22,607 nt of DNA from a virus: positions 1-22,607 of IMG/VR virus record IMGVR_UViG_3300035145_001615. One strand, given 5' to 3'. Made by a program: the position numbers and the translations under genes. Below are positions 5,505 to 13,445 of the stretch, in pieces; positions within the stretch are counted from its first letter, which is position 1, and each line of letters begins with the position of its first letter. The notes under the pieces were generated by a model, which did not search any database, was not told the origin of the DNA, and worked only from the letters and a program-made list of their open reading frames with translations.

Positions 5505-7934
5505 ATGGGGTCACCTACACCCAGAGAGGATAGTTATGTAACTCGGGAAAAACTCATAACGCCGCCTGGTTATGAAGGCCCTACATACTATAAGGTTACT
5601 GTTTATAGGCTTGCCCCCGATGGGGGTCGTTATTATGAAGAAAGATTTCATATTGAAGATGCCAACGGTGATGTGTTTCCTGAGGAGCCCGTTTCACCTT
5701 TAGATTATGAAGAGCCTCCTCCTCCTCCTCCTCCTCCGCCTCCGCCTGCTTGGTCACCTTCAGATTCTGAAAGTGCTCCTCCTCCTCCTCCTCCTCCTCC
5801 TCCTCCTCCTCCTCCTCCTCCGCCTCCTCCGCCTACTCCTCCTAAAGAGGTAATTCCAGTTCAGATTCAAGAAGAGCAATCTGATGAAGAAATGCCTTTA
5901 TTCAAGCGATTACCTGCGTCTGAACTAAACCCTTACGCTTGGATATACAAAGAAGACGAAGTAAAAGAGAACGAGTTAAATACAGACGCTTTCAGTTTTA
6001 AGCCTATCACCTATGCAGGGTTGAGGGATCTTAAGCTGACGAATGAGTACGGTAAATACCCCACAGCAGAAATAGAACTGAGCGATCCAGAGTATAAAAA
6101 GTTAAGTAGCCAAGACCCTAAAACCGACTTAATCACTCGACTCAAAATCGGCACCCTGATCTCCGTCAAGTTCGGATATAGATCGTCCCACATTGTTTGG
6201 CGCTCTCTAAAGGTCATTGAGTCGGAGCTGTCTTTTACTGACGGGACAGTAATCCTCAAGATTAAGGCCATTGCGGGGCACAAGATCAGAGACACGACAA
6301 CGAGTGATGTCTACACCAAGTCTATGGGCGTGACCGCGATTGAGAGATTAGCGCAGTCAATAGGGATGGAAGCCAACCTTAAACGATTGCTTACAGAGGA
6401 GGTCGAGAGTCTTGCAGAGGAAGTCGAAACTAATGGCAGCGCTTCTATTAAACATTCGGCACACAAGCGTGGTTTAGATTACTACATTAGCCCCACATAC
6501 GGCACATTCCTCGTTGAGACGCCTTTTAAGTATGAACTGATTAAAAAGGGCGCTCATCCGATGCGGCTAACCTATGGGTACCCAATTTCATCGATAGCTT
6601 CATTGGATTACAAGCGCGAGCACCCTAAGAAGGGTGGTTCTAATGCTGGCGGGAAGCTGGGCAATACTCAGCAGAAGAGAGAGCAAATCGGACTAAACCC
6701 AGGCGATAAGACTTTCACTTCATATATACGGGGCGCTTTTAAGATCAGGAACGCCCCTAGTGATACTGATTACTTCTTAATTGACCCGCCGTCTAAAGAA
6801 CAAGCCACGTCCTTCTTTCCTATAGCCCAAGGGCACCTATACGAAGATGTGGTGGGCTTATATAGCGAACTTAGCAAGGTCAACGTTAAGAGGGTAGTGA
6901 AGGTTAAGGGCGATACGGTTGTCGAAGGGAGTCCGATAATTGTTAGCGCCAACAGGCTTAAAACCCTGTTACTAAACAATTCAACGGATAAGCACTACGA
7001 GTTTAGCCCCGACGGCTTTTACTATGAAGCGCCCGCAGAGGGTTCCCCTCTATCTGTTCAAGACGCCACCAAAGTAGAGGTTAGGGTTTATACATTTAAG
7101 CAGGCAAGCGACCGAAAAGCGCCTCCACCTAAAGATAAACCTCAGAGCACTAAGAGTGTGGTTGATGCTGATAAGGAGACAGAGTCTTACAGAGATGATG
7201 TAGATACTCTTGTCAGAATACCTTTAGGCCAAGAGGACGAGTCTAAGTTAAAGGACACGACCAGCCCTGGGTATAAGGCCCACCAAAGGATCAAAGAACT
7301 AGAGGCTCAAGCCAAGGCCGATCCTGACAAGTACAGGATTAGGCGTGGCGTAGCTGAAGATAAGTCTAAATATGTCGTGCTACAGACGCTCGTAACTACC
7401 GAAGCGCCCAGCGGTGGCAATAAGGCCAATAAAGAGATCGATGACGGCGCTAAAGTAGATGACGCAGTAGGCGGAACTGACATAGCGATGGCGGATCAAA
7501 CACCTAAGTCATCAGAAGTTAAGCCACCCGCTTCTGCCAGAGCAAGGCGTAGGGCTCCTAAGACGGAGCTAACCATCAAGTTCAAGGCGGGTGACTGGTC
7601 TATGCGGGTCGGAAGGATCGTTGAGATTGTTGATGTGTATAATTCGATTGATGGGTTCTATTACATCAACAAGGAGACACACACCGTCAACGTAGAGGGC
7701 TTTCATACTGAGGTTGTATGTCGTAAGGCTTTAAAGGGAGAGGTGAAGCGTTACGGCGCGGGCAAAGTCAAGGCTCTTAAGGGTACTTCAAAGCCAAAAG
7801 GCGGAGAGCAGGCAGAGAAGGCAAAGGCCGAGCCCGCGTTGAAGGTGATCAGCCAACAAGAACAAGCTCGCCTTGTTGAAGAAAAGAGGCTAGAGCGTGA
7901 AAGAAGTAAGGCTGTCTTTGAGGGCGATTTCTAA
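5505..7934 (+). CDS. baseplate hub protein, gp27/GpD (VgrG N-terminal)-like, with polyproline linker
   Basis: 809 residues. ATG 5505 has AAGGAGG at 5491-5497, seven bases upstream; a nearer out-of-frame ATG at 5500 is too close to that site. Residues 1-70 form a small Tyr-rich beta segment, followed by 11 prolines (71-81), a short acidic spacer and 19 prolines (92-110). From about 163 the protein resembles the hub family: FSFKPITYAGLRDLKL, IGTLISVKFGYRS, a helix at about 274-290 (VTAIERLAQSIGM), and near residue 688 ELTIKFKAGDWSMRVG with the closing beta-barrel strands. The middle, about 400-680, is charged and low in complexity. The C-terminus is a Lys/Glu-rich helical tail. In this family a trimer caps the tube and seats the spike, which is encoded next with a one-base overlap. 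At 809 residues it is about twice the length of T4 gp27; the extra length lies in the N-terminal extension and the internal charged insertions. Confidence 0.85.
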   Translation: MGSPTPREDSYVTREKLITPPGYEGPTYYKVTVYRLAPDGGRYYEERFHIEDANGDVFPEEPVSPLDYEEPPPPPPPPPPPAWSPSDSESAPPPPPPPPPPPPPPPPPPPTPPKEVIPVQIQEEQSDEEMPLFKRLPASELNPYAWIYKEDEVKENELNTDAFSFKPITYAGLRDLKLTNEYGKYPTAEIELSDPEYKKLSSQDPKTDLITRLKIGTLISVKFGYRSSHIVWRSLKVIESELSFTDGTVILKIKAIAGHKIRDTTTSDVYTKSMGVTAIERLAQSIGMEANLKRLLTEEVESLAEEVETNGSASIKHSAHKRGLDYYISPTYGTFLVETPFKYELIKKGAHPMRLTYGYPISSIASLDYKREHPKKGGSNAGGKLGNTQQKREQIGLNPGDKTFTSYIRGAFKIRNAPSDTDYFLIDPPSKEQATSFFPIAQGHLYEDVVGLYSELSKVNVKRVVKVKGDTVVEGSPIIVSANRLKTLLLNNSTDKHYEFSPDGFYYEAPAEGSPLSVQDATKVEVRVYTFKQASDRKAPPPKDKPQSTKSVVDADKETESYRDDVDTLVRIPLGQEDESKLKDTTSPGYKAHQRIKELEAQAKADPDKYRIRRGVAEDKSKYVVLQTLVTTEAPSGGNKANKEIDDGAKVDDAVGGTDIAMADQTPKSSEVKPPASARARRRAPKTELTIKFKAGDWSMRVGRIVEIVDVYNSIDGFYYINKETHTVNVEGFHTEVVCRKALKGEVKRYGAGKVKALKGTSKPKGGEQAEKAKAEPALKVISQQEQARLVEEKRLERERSKAVFEGDF
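5715..5834 (+). repeat. CCT trinucleotide microsatellite encoding two polyproline tracts
   Basis: 5715-5747 encodes 11 consecutive prolines (mostly CCT with two CCG), and 5778-5834 encodes 19 (14 CCT in a row, then a CCG/CCT mix). The spacer encodes AWSPSDSESA. Length changes by replication slippage would remain in frame, so this is a candidate for linker-length variation rather than on/off switching. Runs this long normally need EF-P to prevent ribosome stalling. Confidence 0.95.
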
Positions 7935-9268
7935 TGATTGATTACATTGAATATGAAAAACGATATGCACATAAGATCTACGGCAAGCGTAAGGCTAGGG
8001 TTTCAGACAACCGCGACCCTGAGCGCAGGGGTCGGGTTCGTGTAGAGAATGTTGAGCTCTTCGGCAATGGTCAGTCGGCTTGGGCGCTTCCGAATATGCC
8101 GTTCTATGGGGGTAGAGACAGCGGATTCTTCGCCGTACCACCTATAGGCTCGCTTGTTTGGCTAGAGTTTGAGGAAGGGTTAATTGACTACCCTATCTAC
8201 ACGGGTGGCTACTTTGACCTGATCAACGACGGCCACAGTACCGACGGATCGGACGTAGAAAACGAGTCTAGCTTCCAAAACGATCCGAGTTCTATCCCAG
8301 CACATGGCAGGGGTGTCTATGACGGTTCTGACTTCGGAGGTCTAAAGGGTTCTAACGGAGTGCCCGAATCTACATTTGAAGGGCTATACGGTCAGGTCAC
8401 CATCTTGCAGACCCCTGGCGGTCACATGATTGAATTGGATGACACCGAAGGTGCCAAGCGCATACAGATCCACCACTCTAAAGGCGCTCACATAGAGATC
8501 CTTGATGACGGTTCGATTAACATCGTGTCCAACGGCAAGGTTCTCACTAGATCAGAGAACCGAAAGGATATGATCTTCGGCAACCATGAGTCTGAGACAG
8601 CGGGCACTAAGGACAGCACCGTAAACGGTGACTTTTCAACAAGTGTCGGTGGCTCGTCTACGTTCAGCTCCGTCGGCCCCGCTTCTGTTAACGTGGCTTC
8701 TTCAGAGGTCAGTATTGAAGGGCCTCTAGGGTTATCATCTGACTCTATCACCGCCAACATCTTAAATGCTTTCGTGGTGAGCACGGGCGGGGATATAGAC
8801 CTCAGTTCATTCGGAGCCGTAGACCTTGTTTCAGCGGGTAGCGGGTATCTCGTATTCAATAATGTGACAGACCCGAAAGCAAGAGCTGTAGACGTGATAG
8901 GCTCTAGTGGGAAAGCAAGGTTCGCGAGCTCAGACCCTACTCAGACGATTCTTCACGGCGTTGAATCTATTGTAGGCCACGTTACCATAGGCAACGTAAG
9001 CGAGATCCCTGGTATAGAGGAGCCCGCTGTCATGGGCGCTCAGTTAAGCGCGTTCTTAACGGCTGTAATGACAAGTCTAGAAACATTCTATACGGTCATG
9101 AGTTCGGGGGGCTCTACGCCAGGCTTCGGAGCTCCAAACCCTGTACTCGCTGGAGCTTCTATCGCGGCTCTATCTGCCCTAACAACAGCTAAGACTACCT
9201 TCCTGACACAGCCACCTGTATCACCTACTTCGATACTATCAAGCACCGTATACATAACGAGGTTATAG
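7934..9268 (+). CDS. baseplate spike protein, gp5/GpV-like (OB-fold plus beta-helix)
   Basis: 444 residues. The ATG overlaps the hub stop as TAATG, with GAGGG at 7920-7924. Residues about 17-95 match the GpV/gp5 OB-fold: KARVSDNRDPERRGRVRV, then WALPNMPFYG, FFAVPPIGSLVWLEFE and YPIYTGGYF. Residues about 150-230 have the transition seen in VgrG/GpV proteins (VTILQTPGGHMIELDDTEG, IQIHHSKGAHIEI) before Ser/Gly/Thr-rich beta-helix repeats. The C-terminal 100 residues have HVTIGN and EPAVMGAQLSAFL, a pattern found at the end of Mu/P2-type spike proteins. It should form the trimeric needle below the hub that pierces the outer membrane. No T4-type lysozyme domain is inserted between OB-fold and helix, and no obvious HxH iron-binding tip motif is seen at the end, so the tip may be a separate protein. 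Confidence 0.88.
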   Translation: MIDYIEYEKRYAHKIYGKRKARVSDNRDPERRGRVRVENVELFGNGQSAWALPNMPFYGGRDSGFFAVPPIGSLVWLEFEEGLIDYPIYTGGYFDLINDGHSTDGSDVENESSFQNDPSSIPAHGRGVYDGSDFGGLKGSNGVPESTFEGLYGQVTILQTPGGHMIELDDTEGAKRIQIHHSKGAHIEILDDGSINIVSNGKVLTRSENRKDMIFGNHESETAGTKDSTVNGDFSTSVGGSSTFSSVGPASVNVASSEVSIEGPLGLSSDSITANILNAFVVSTGGDIDLSSFGAVDLVSAGSGYLVFNNVTDPKARAVDVIGSSGKARFASSDPTQTILHGVESIVGHVTIGNVSEIPGIEEPAVMGAQLSAFLTAVMTSLETFYTVMSSGGSTPGFGAPNPVLAGASIAALSALTTAKTTFLTQPPVSPTSILSSTVYITRL

Positions 9269-9270
9269 AT

Positions 9271-9573
9271 ATGGCTTTAGACAAGACCGCCCTCGCCAAT
9301 GCTTTGATTGCAATTGAGACTCAGATTGTAGAGGAGTCCCTAGCTCCGTTGGCGTTAGATGATACGACCAGAGAGAAGATAGAGCGTAAGTGCAACCTTA
9401 CCGCAGACGCGATCTATACTTGGATTTTAACAGCTACAGTTAATGTAAGCGTCAATACAACCACTCTACACCCTACAGGCGTGATCGCGGTTGCAGGTAG
9501 CGCCGTTGCACAGACTAACCCACTCCCTGTAGCTGGGACGGGTACGGGGTCTGGCACAGGCACTATAAGCTGA
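9271..9573 (+). CDS. small protein of unknown function downstream of the spike
   Basis: 100 residues. ATG 9271 has GAGG at 9259-9262 overlapping the spike's end, so translation is probably coupled. Residues 1-50 are helical and charged, ending in LTADAIYTWILTATVNV; the second half is a Val/Thr/Pro-rich stretch that finishes in a Gly-Thr repeat (GTGTGSGTGTIS). A W-I-L-T-A-T-V segment followed by a Gly/Pro-rich tail occurs in small genes next to spike genes of other myoviruses, whose function I do not know. I see no PAAR, lysozyme or signal-peptide features. Being wedged between the spike and structural genes suggests a minor baseplate component or assembly factor. Confidence 0.6.
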   Translation: MALDKTALANALIAIETQIVEESLAPLALDDTTREKIERKCNLTADAIYTWILTATVNVSVNTTTLHPTGVIAVAGSAVAQTNPLPVAGTGTGSGTGTIS

Positions 9574-9590
9574 ACCTTTGGAGCGTCAGA

Positions 9591-9941
9591 TTGAAAGATA
9601 AGACCATCATAACTGAAGTGACTAATATTCAAGAAGACCTGCCAGCTCCTTGGGATAAGACAAGCGAGACTGCTGACCAGTACATCGCTCGTCTAAAGAG
9701 CGACCTAGAGGGCGTCAGGGATCTGCTACAAGGTAGAAGTCAAGATTGTTCAATGGTACAATCCGCTGTTGAAGAGACAGTAGGCCTCTTGGCTTATGCG
9801 AGCGTCCAAAAGGAGCTCCATTCACTTAAAGCGATCCTTCAGTCATACGCCACAAAAGAGAAGCATCATGGCACAATCGGTTCAAAGGGGGCTGACCAGG
9901 GAGCGAGACTTCCAACAAGCCAAGGCGCTCCTACCAAGTGA
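9591..9941 (+). CDS. hypothetical protein, probable TTG start
   Basis: 116 residues if started at TTG 9591, which has GGAG at 9580-9583, seven bases upstream. No ATG lies early in the frame (the first internal Met is near residue 54), so the TTG start is the best supported. The protein is mostly helical and acidic with no membrane segment or Cys motif; residues 28-65 (AETADQYIARLKSDLEG-like region) and the segment after 60 could form a helical hairpin or short coiled coil. Its 3' end overlaps the next gene by 74 bases in a different frame. I do not recognise a family. Context suggests a small tail or baseplate accessory protein. Confidence 0.6.
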   Translation: MKDKTIITEVTNIQEDLPAPWDKTSETADQYIARLKSDLEGVRDLLQGRSQDCSMVQSAVEETVGLLAYASVQKELHSLKAILQSYATKEKHHGTIGSKGADQGARLPTSQGAPTK

Positions 9942-11151
9942 TATAGACATCAAGTGGGCTCTGGGCCTGTCTAGCGAAGAGGTGAGGAATCTTCCTTATC
10001 TCAAGCCCGTATTTGATGGTATTGAGTCTACCGCGGCCTCTTTATTAGATGCTATCGAGGTAGTCTCCTTCTTAGTAGAGGCTCTCACTACAGCTTTAAA
10101 TGTACTGTCTACGATTATAGGGGTAGCAGTGGACGCTCTTGAAGGCGTGGTCTTGATAGTCAGAGAGATCCTTGAGCAGATCCAAAGCCTTCTGACTGAC
10201 ACATCTATAAATCTAATGAGCCACGCCCCCACAGAGGCTAAAAGCAGGCGCAAGCCTTCAGACCTGCTGTATGACATTGGTATGTCATATTTAGACCGCC
10301 AAGATGCTAACAGGCCTGTCGCGACTATAGGCGGTTATGGGGTTGCAATAGTGGCGATGTCTTCTCTTCCAAACCCCGACGCGCTGATTCAGAGGCTTGA
10401 TTCTATCAAGAAGGCGTTTGAGCTGTCTAGCGATGAGTTCAAACGCACGGTTAAGGCATCTTCTACGTCTTCTTATAAGACTCGACAGTATGTTGTTGAG
10501 GGTTCTAGCGGGTTAGCCCCTGATTGGGACTACGGCTACTCACTAAGTTCTATACCTGCAATAAGGGACGGCATATTAGACCCCTTAAATAGCTGGATTA
10601 AAAGCGTGTCTGGCTCGAGAGGCTTTTTTGTTAAGGTCAATTCTGCCCTTAACTTGGCCAACCTTAAAATAAACAGAATCAACCAGTACAGCCAGCTACT
10701 GCTACGAGCCGTCTCTTCAGTTACCACAGCGCTTGCACTCGGGGATTCTAACGGCGTTCTTGTTATTGCAGGGCACGGCACAAATGAGGATTTTGCGAGT
10801 GCGATCATTAACTCGCCAAACCATCCAGACTACCCTAAAACTGAACTGAGCGAACTTAACTATGGGAATTATGTGCCTATAACAGCTCCATCGCCTCAAT
10901 TTGCTGACAGCGGGCTCTTCTCGGGCGCTCTTGTAATCCACTTACAGAGTAGCGCTTCAGACCAAAGCATCGCGTTGGTTAAGGCCGTGGCTTCTGCGTT
11001 TACACCTAAGATACAGGGTGAGACGTTGTCTAAGAAGTCATTTGATCAGTATTTAAAGTCTCAGGAAGACCCGCTTAACAACAAGTTAGCGGCAATATCA
11101 TCGGGTGATGGGTATAAGACCGCTTGGTCATCTCGTAAAGACCAAGCTTGA
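9868..11151 (+). CDS. unknown structural protein between spike and wedge genes
   Basis: 427 residues from ATG 9868. An in-frame ATG at 9796 would add 24 Arg/Ser-rich residues, but it has no ribosome site and lies deep inside the previous gene; ATG 9868 has AAGAG at 9856-9860. Residues about 45-115 are strongly hydrophobic and helical (LLDAIEVVSFLVEALTTALN, then VLSTIIGVAVDALEGVVLIV), reminiscent of the helical segment of tape-measure or baseplate helical-bundle proteins rather than a clear transmembrane protein. The rest alternates helix and strand, with GLAPDWDYGYSLSSIPAIRD and VLVIAGHGTNEDFASAI. This gene slot in related clusters often holds a virion protein of unknown function. I cannot assign a role; its size and the unbroken structural gene order support a virion component. 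Confidence 0.65.
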   Translation: MAQSVQRGLTRERDFQQAKALLPSDIDIKWALGLSSEEVRNLPYLKPVFDGIESTAASLLDAIEVVSFLVEALTTALNVLSTIIGVAVDALEGVVLIVREILEQIQSLLTDTSINLMSHAPTEAKSRRKPSDLLYDIGMSYLDRQDANRPVATIGGYGVAIVAMSSLPNPDALIQRLDSIKKAFELSSDEFKRTVKASSTSSYKTRQYVVEGSSGLAPDWDYGYSLSSIPAIRDGILDPLNSWIKSVSGSRGFFVKVNSALNLANLKINRINQYSQLLLRAVSSVTTALALGDSNGVLVIAGHGTNEDFASAIINSPNHPDYPKTELSELNYGNYVPITAPSPQFADSGLFSGALVIHLQSSASDQSIALVKAVASAFTPKIQGETLSKKSFDQYLKSQEDPLNNKLAAISSGDGYKTAWSSRKDQA

Positions 11152-11166
11152 GGAAAGAGGTGAGAC

Positions 11167-11538
11167 ATGGCTGAGTTAAAAGGGTTTGCGTTTCCATTCA
11201 GGCTTAGTGGTCGAGGCGGGGTTGTTGAAAAGACGGGCGTGGATAAGGTCAAAGATAACATGAAGGCCATCATTCTCACCTCTATTGGTGAGAGGCTAAT
11301 GTCTCCTAACGTCGGGACATACGGCTATGAGAGGTTATTTAAGAATATGACCGACCAAGATGTTGGTATAATCAAGTATGACCTGACAAGAGGGATCGAG
11401 AACGGCGAGAGTCGAGTTACCGTTACCGATATTCAAGTGACAACCCCAAATGAGTACGGCCATTGCTTAGTTAAGGTGGAGTTTATCTTGAACGCCACTT
11501 ATGACCAATACTCAATCACAGTAGACGTGGAGATTTAG
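11167..11538 (+). CDS. baseplate wedge protein, gp25-like (GPW/gp25 family)
   Basis: 123 residues, a typical length for the family. ATG 11167 has AAAGAGGTGAG just upstream. The protein shows the usual pattern: an opening FAFPFRLSGRGG segment, a helix with NMKAIILTSIGERLMSPNVG, a GYERLFKN turn, and C-terminal strands (TVTDIQV, LVKVEFIL). This small protein sits in the wedge core and holds the gp6/gp7-like heterotrimer next to the sheath; the same fold is TssE in type VI secretion. The conserved E-P-R motif before the final strands appears as E81-S82-R83, keeping the charged pair but not the Pro. The baseplate J gene follows after two bases. Confidence 0.92.
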   Translation: MAELKGFAFPFRLSGRGGVVEKTGVDKVKDNMKAIILTSIGERLMSPNVGTYGYERLFKNMTDQDVGIIKYDLTRGIENGESRVTVTDIQVTTPNEYGHCLVKVEFILNATYDQYSITVDVEI

Positions 11539-11540
11539 AC

Positions 11541-13445
11541 ATGGCTATTCGCCCTCAACCAATAAGCTTAGGCGGCGTACCGATCCAAATCGACTACACG
11601 GCTAGAGATTACGACACGATCAGGTCTGAGATGCTCGCTCTCGCTAGTCAGCTGCTTCCAGAGTGGACTGACCGAGAGCCCGCAGATATGGGCGTTACGA
11701 TTATCGAGGCAATGGCATATGTAGCAGACGTGCTCTCCTACAACCTAGACCGAGTCCAAAACGAGAGTTACTTAGCTTCAGCTCAAACCAGAGAGGCTGT
11801 GGTAGACCTTTTGAGGTTGATCGGCTATGAACTCTCGCCCGCCTCACCCGCGTCCGTTAACATGGTTATCCAGACCAATGGGACGGTAACATTGCCTGTT
11901 GGTTACAAGGTGTATACCCAGGCGAGCACAGACGCCCCCTCACTTGAGTATCGGCTCCCTAGAGCCGTTACCTTGACTGGGGCGGGCTACCATTGCGTAT
12001 CTGAGGAGACGGAGAGGACGCTTAGAGCGTTTGGTGCCACTCCAATCATTAACGATGATCTCATATTTATCGCAGGTGAGGTGAAGAGCGGTGCTCTCGG
12101 TGCCTCTAATGGTCTTAGGGATCAATCGTTTATCATTCCCGACTCTCCAGTATGCGTTGGCACAGATGACACGTCTACGATTAAGGTTCAGGTTAGCGGG
12201 ACGGATTGGGAAGGCCGTCTTAACTTCATCGGAACCGAGCCCACAGATGAAGTCTTTGTGTATCGCTTCCTATCTTCTCAGGAAGTGGTCATCCTCTTCG
12301 GAGACGGTGTGAATGGAAAAGTACCCCCAACAGGTTCAGCAATCACATACCAATGCAGGATTGACGGTGGGTCTATTACTAACCGTTCAGGTGTTGGCGC
12401 TATCTCTAATAATGACGGTACTGTGTCGGGCGTTATATCTGTCTATAACCTTCAGCAACCTAGCGGGGGCTCCGATCCAGAGTCGATTACAACCGCGAAG
12501 AAGAAGGGGCCTCTATCTTTAAGAGCGCTTGATCGGTGTGTCACGCTTGAAGACTTTGAGATCATGGCAAAGCAGACCCCTGGGGCTAGTATCAGGTCGG
12601 CTCGAGCCGTAGCGGGTGATCGGCCTTATAGTGTGGATGTGTATGTAGCAACCCAGGGGAACAACCCCATCCCCACGGGTGAGTGGTTCCCCTTGCTGAA
12701 CGCAGGCTATGGCAATATCGGAGCTGTAGGCAGGTATCTATCCTTGAAGAAGCCTGTGCCTACAGTTTTGAACATTAAGGCACCTACAGTCATCAACCCT
12801 TACTTTGTGGCTGATGTTTATGTCTATCCCAATATCATCAGGGAGACGGTTAAGAACGACGTACAAATCGCTCTACAGCAATTGTTCGGCGCTGTCACGG
12901 ATGAGTTCGGTGAGGGCGTAGCGCTCTCAGCGGTCATTCAAGCGATTGAGAACACTAAGGGCGTCGATTACGTCAACACCACGGAGTTCCACCGTATCCC
13001 TTCTGCGGTATTTTTGGGCGGTGATAAAGACGCCTTTGACGCCTCCGTTTTGACGGTAGACGGGTTCACAGCCCAAACGACCGCCGCTATTTACTATATC
13101 GAGTTCGTAAATAGCGCGACCTATACCTTGAGGCGCAAGGATACGAACGAGTATGTGATGGACGAGAACGGGGCGCGAGTCTTATATACGACAAACCAGT
13201 CTCACGTTGTCTCTGAGCATAACCCAAACTTCACAGACGTAGAAGCCAAGCGCTTAGAGCAATTTACAATCAATATACAGACGAACTCGCCAGCGCCTTC
13301 TGCGTATGACACTTGGTCATTCGGTGTGGACAACTTCTTAGGCAATATCAGCGCGGAGCCTTTTGAGATCGTAACAGCTCCTATTGGTAGCGACGGTAGA
13401 CTCTCTTCGGATCAGTTTAGGCTTACATATCTTGGGGGCTTATAA
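11541..13445 (+). CDS. baseplate J-like wedge protein (gp6-like)
   Basis: 634 residues. ATG 11541 has GGAG at 11529-11532. The N-terminus has the baseplate_J/gp6 opening (IDYTARDYDTIRSEMLALA, then PADMGVTIIEAMAYVADVLS and LLRLIGYEL). A beta region follows with VVILFGDGVNGKVPPTG at about 250-265, a hallmark of the family, and then LSLRALDRCVTLEDFEIMAK at about 325-345. The C-terminal part, after about residue 470, adds a beta domain absent from minimal P2 gpJ, as in longer T4-like forms. Two copies per wedge form the inner ring that ties the six wedges together and transmits the signal for sheath contraction. It sits in the conserved gp25-gp6-gpI order and shares a one-base TAATG overlap with the next gene. 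Confidence 0.93.
   Translation: MAIRPQPISLGGVPIQIDYTARDYDTIRSEMLALASQLLPEWTDREPADMGVTIIEAMAYVADVLSYNLDRVQNESYLASAQTREAVVDLLRLIGYELSPASPASVNMVIQTNGTVTLPVGYKVYTQASTDAPSLEYRLPRAVTLTGAGYHCVSEETERTLRAFGATPIINDDLIFIAGEVKSGALGASNGLRDQSFIIPDSPVCVGTDDTSTIKVQVSGTDWEGRLNFIGTEPTDEVFVYRFLSSQEVVILFGDGVNGKVPPTGSAITYQCRIDGGSITNRSGVGAISNNDGTVSGVISVYNLQQPSGGSDPESITTAKKKGPLSLRALDRCVTLEDFEIMAKQTPGASIRSARAVAGDRPYSVDVYVATQGNNPIPTGEWFPLLNAGYGNIGAVGRYLSLKKPVPTVLNIKAPTVINPYFVADVYVYPNIIRETVKNDVQIALQQLFGAVTDEFGEGVALSAVIQAIENTKGVDYVNTTEFHRIPSAVFLGGDKDAFDASVLTVDGFTAQTTAAIYYIEFVNSATYTLRRKDTNEYVMDENGARVLYTTNQSHVVSEHNPNFTDVEAKRLEQFTINIQTNSPAPSAYDTWSFGVDNFLGNISAEPFEIVTAPIGSDGRLSSDQFRLTYLGGL

Noticed and set aside
5715-5834. 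CRISPR or tandem regulatory repeat at the CCT tract
   Set aside because: It is a simple in-frame codon repeat with no spacers and lies inside an intact gene.
8488-8859. Minus-strand frame of 123 codons opposite the spike gene
   Set aside because: It is fully covered by a strongly supported plus-strand gene, has no ribosome site context and no recognisable motif; the same applies to other minus-strand frames such as 3165-3533, 10536-10808 and 6011-6295.
9796-9867. ATG 9796 as the start of the 427-residue gene
   Set aside because: It lies far inside the upstream gene with no ribosome site, and the extra 24 residues are Arg/Ser-rich shadow sequence. ATG 9868 has AAGAG at the right distance.
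12091-12522. Two +1-frame reading frames inside the baseplate J gene
   Set aside because: They are shadows of the FGDGVNGK region of a recognised gene and lack ribosome sites.
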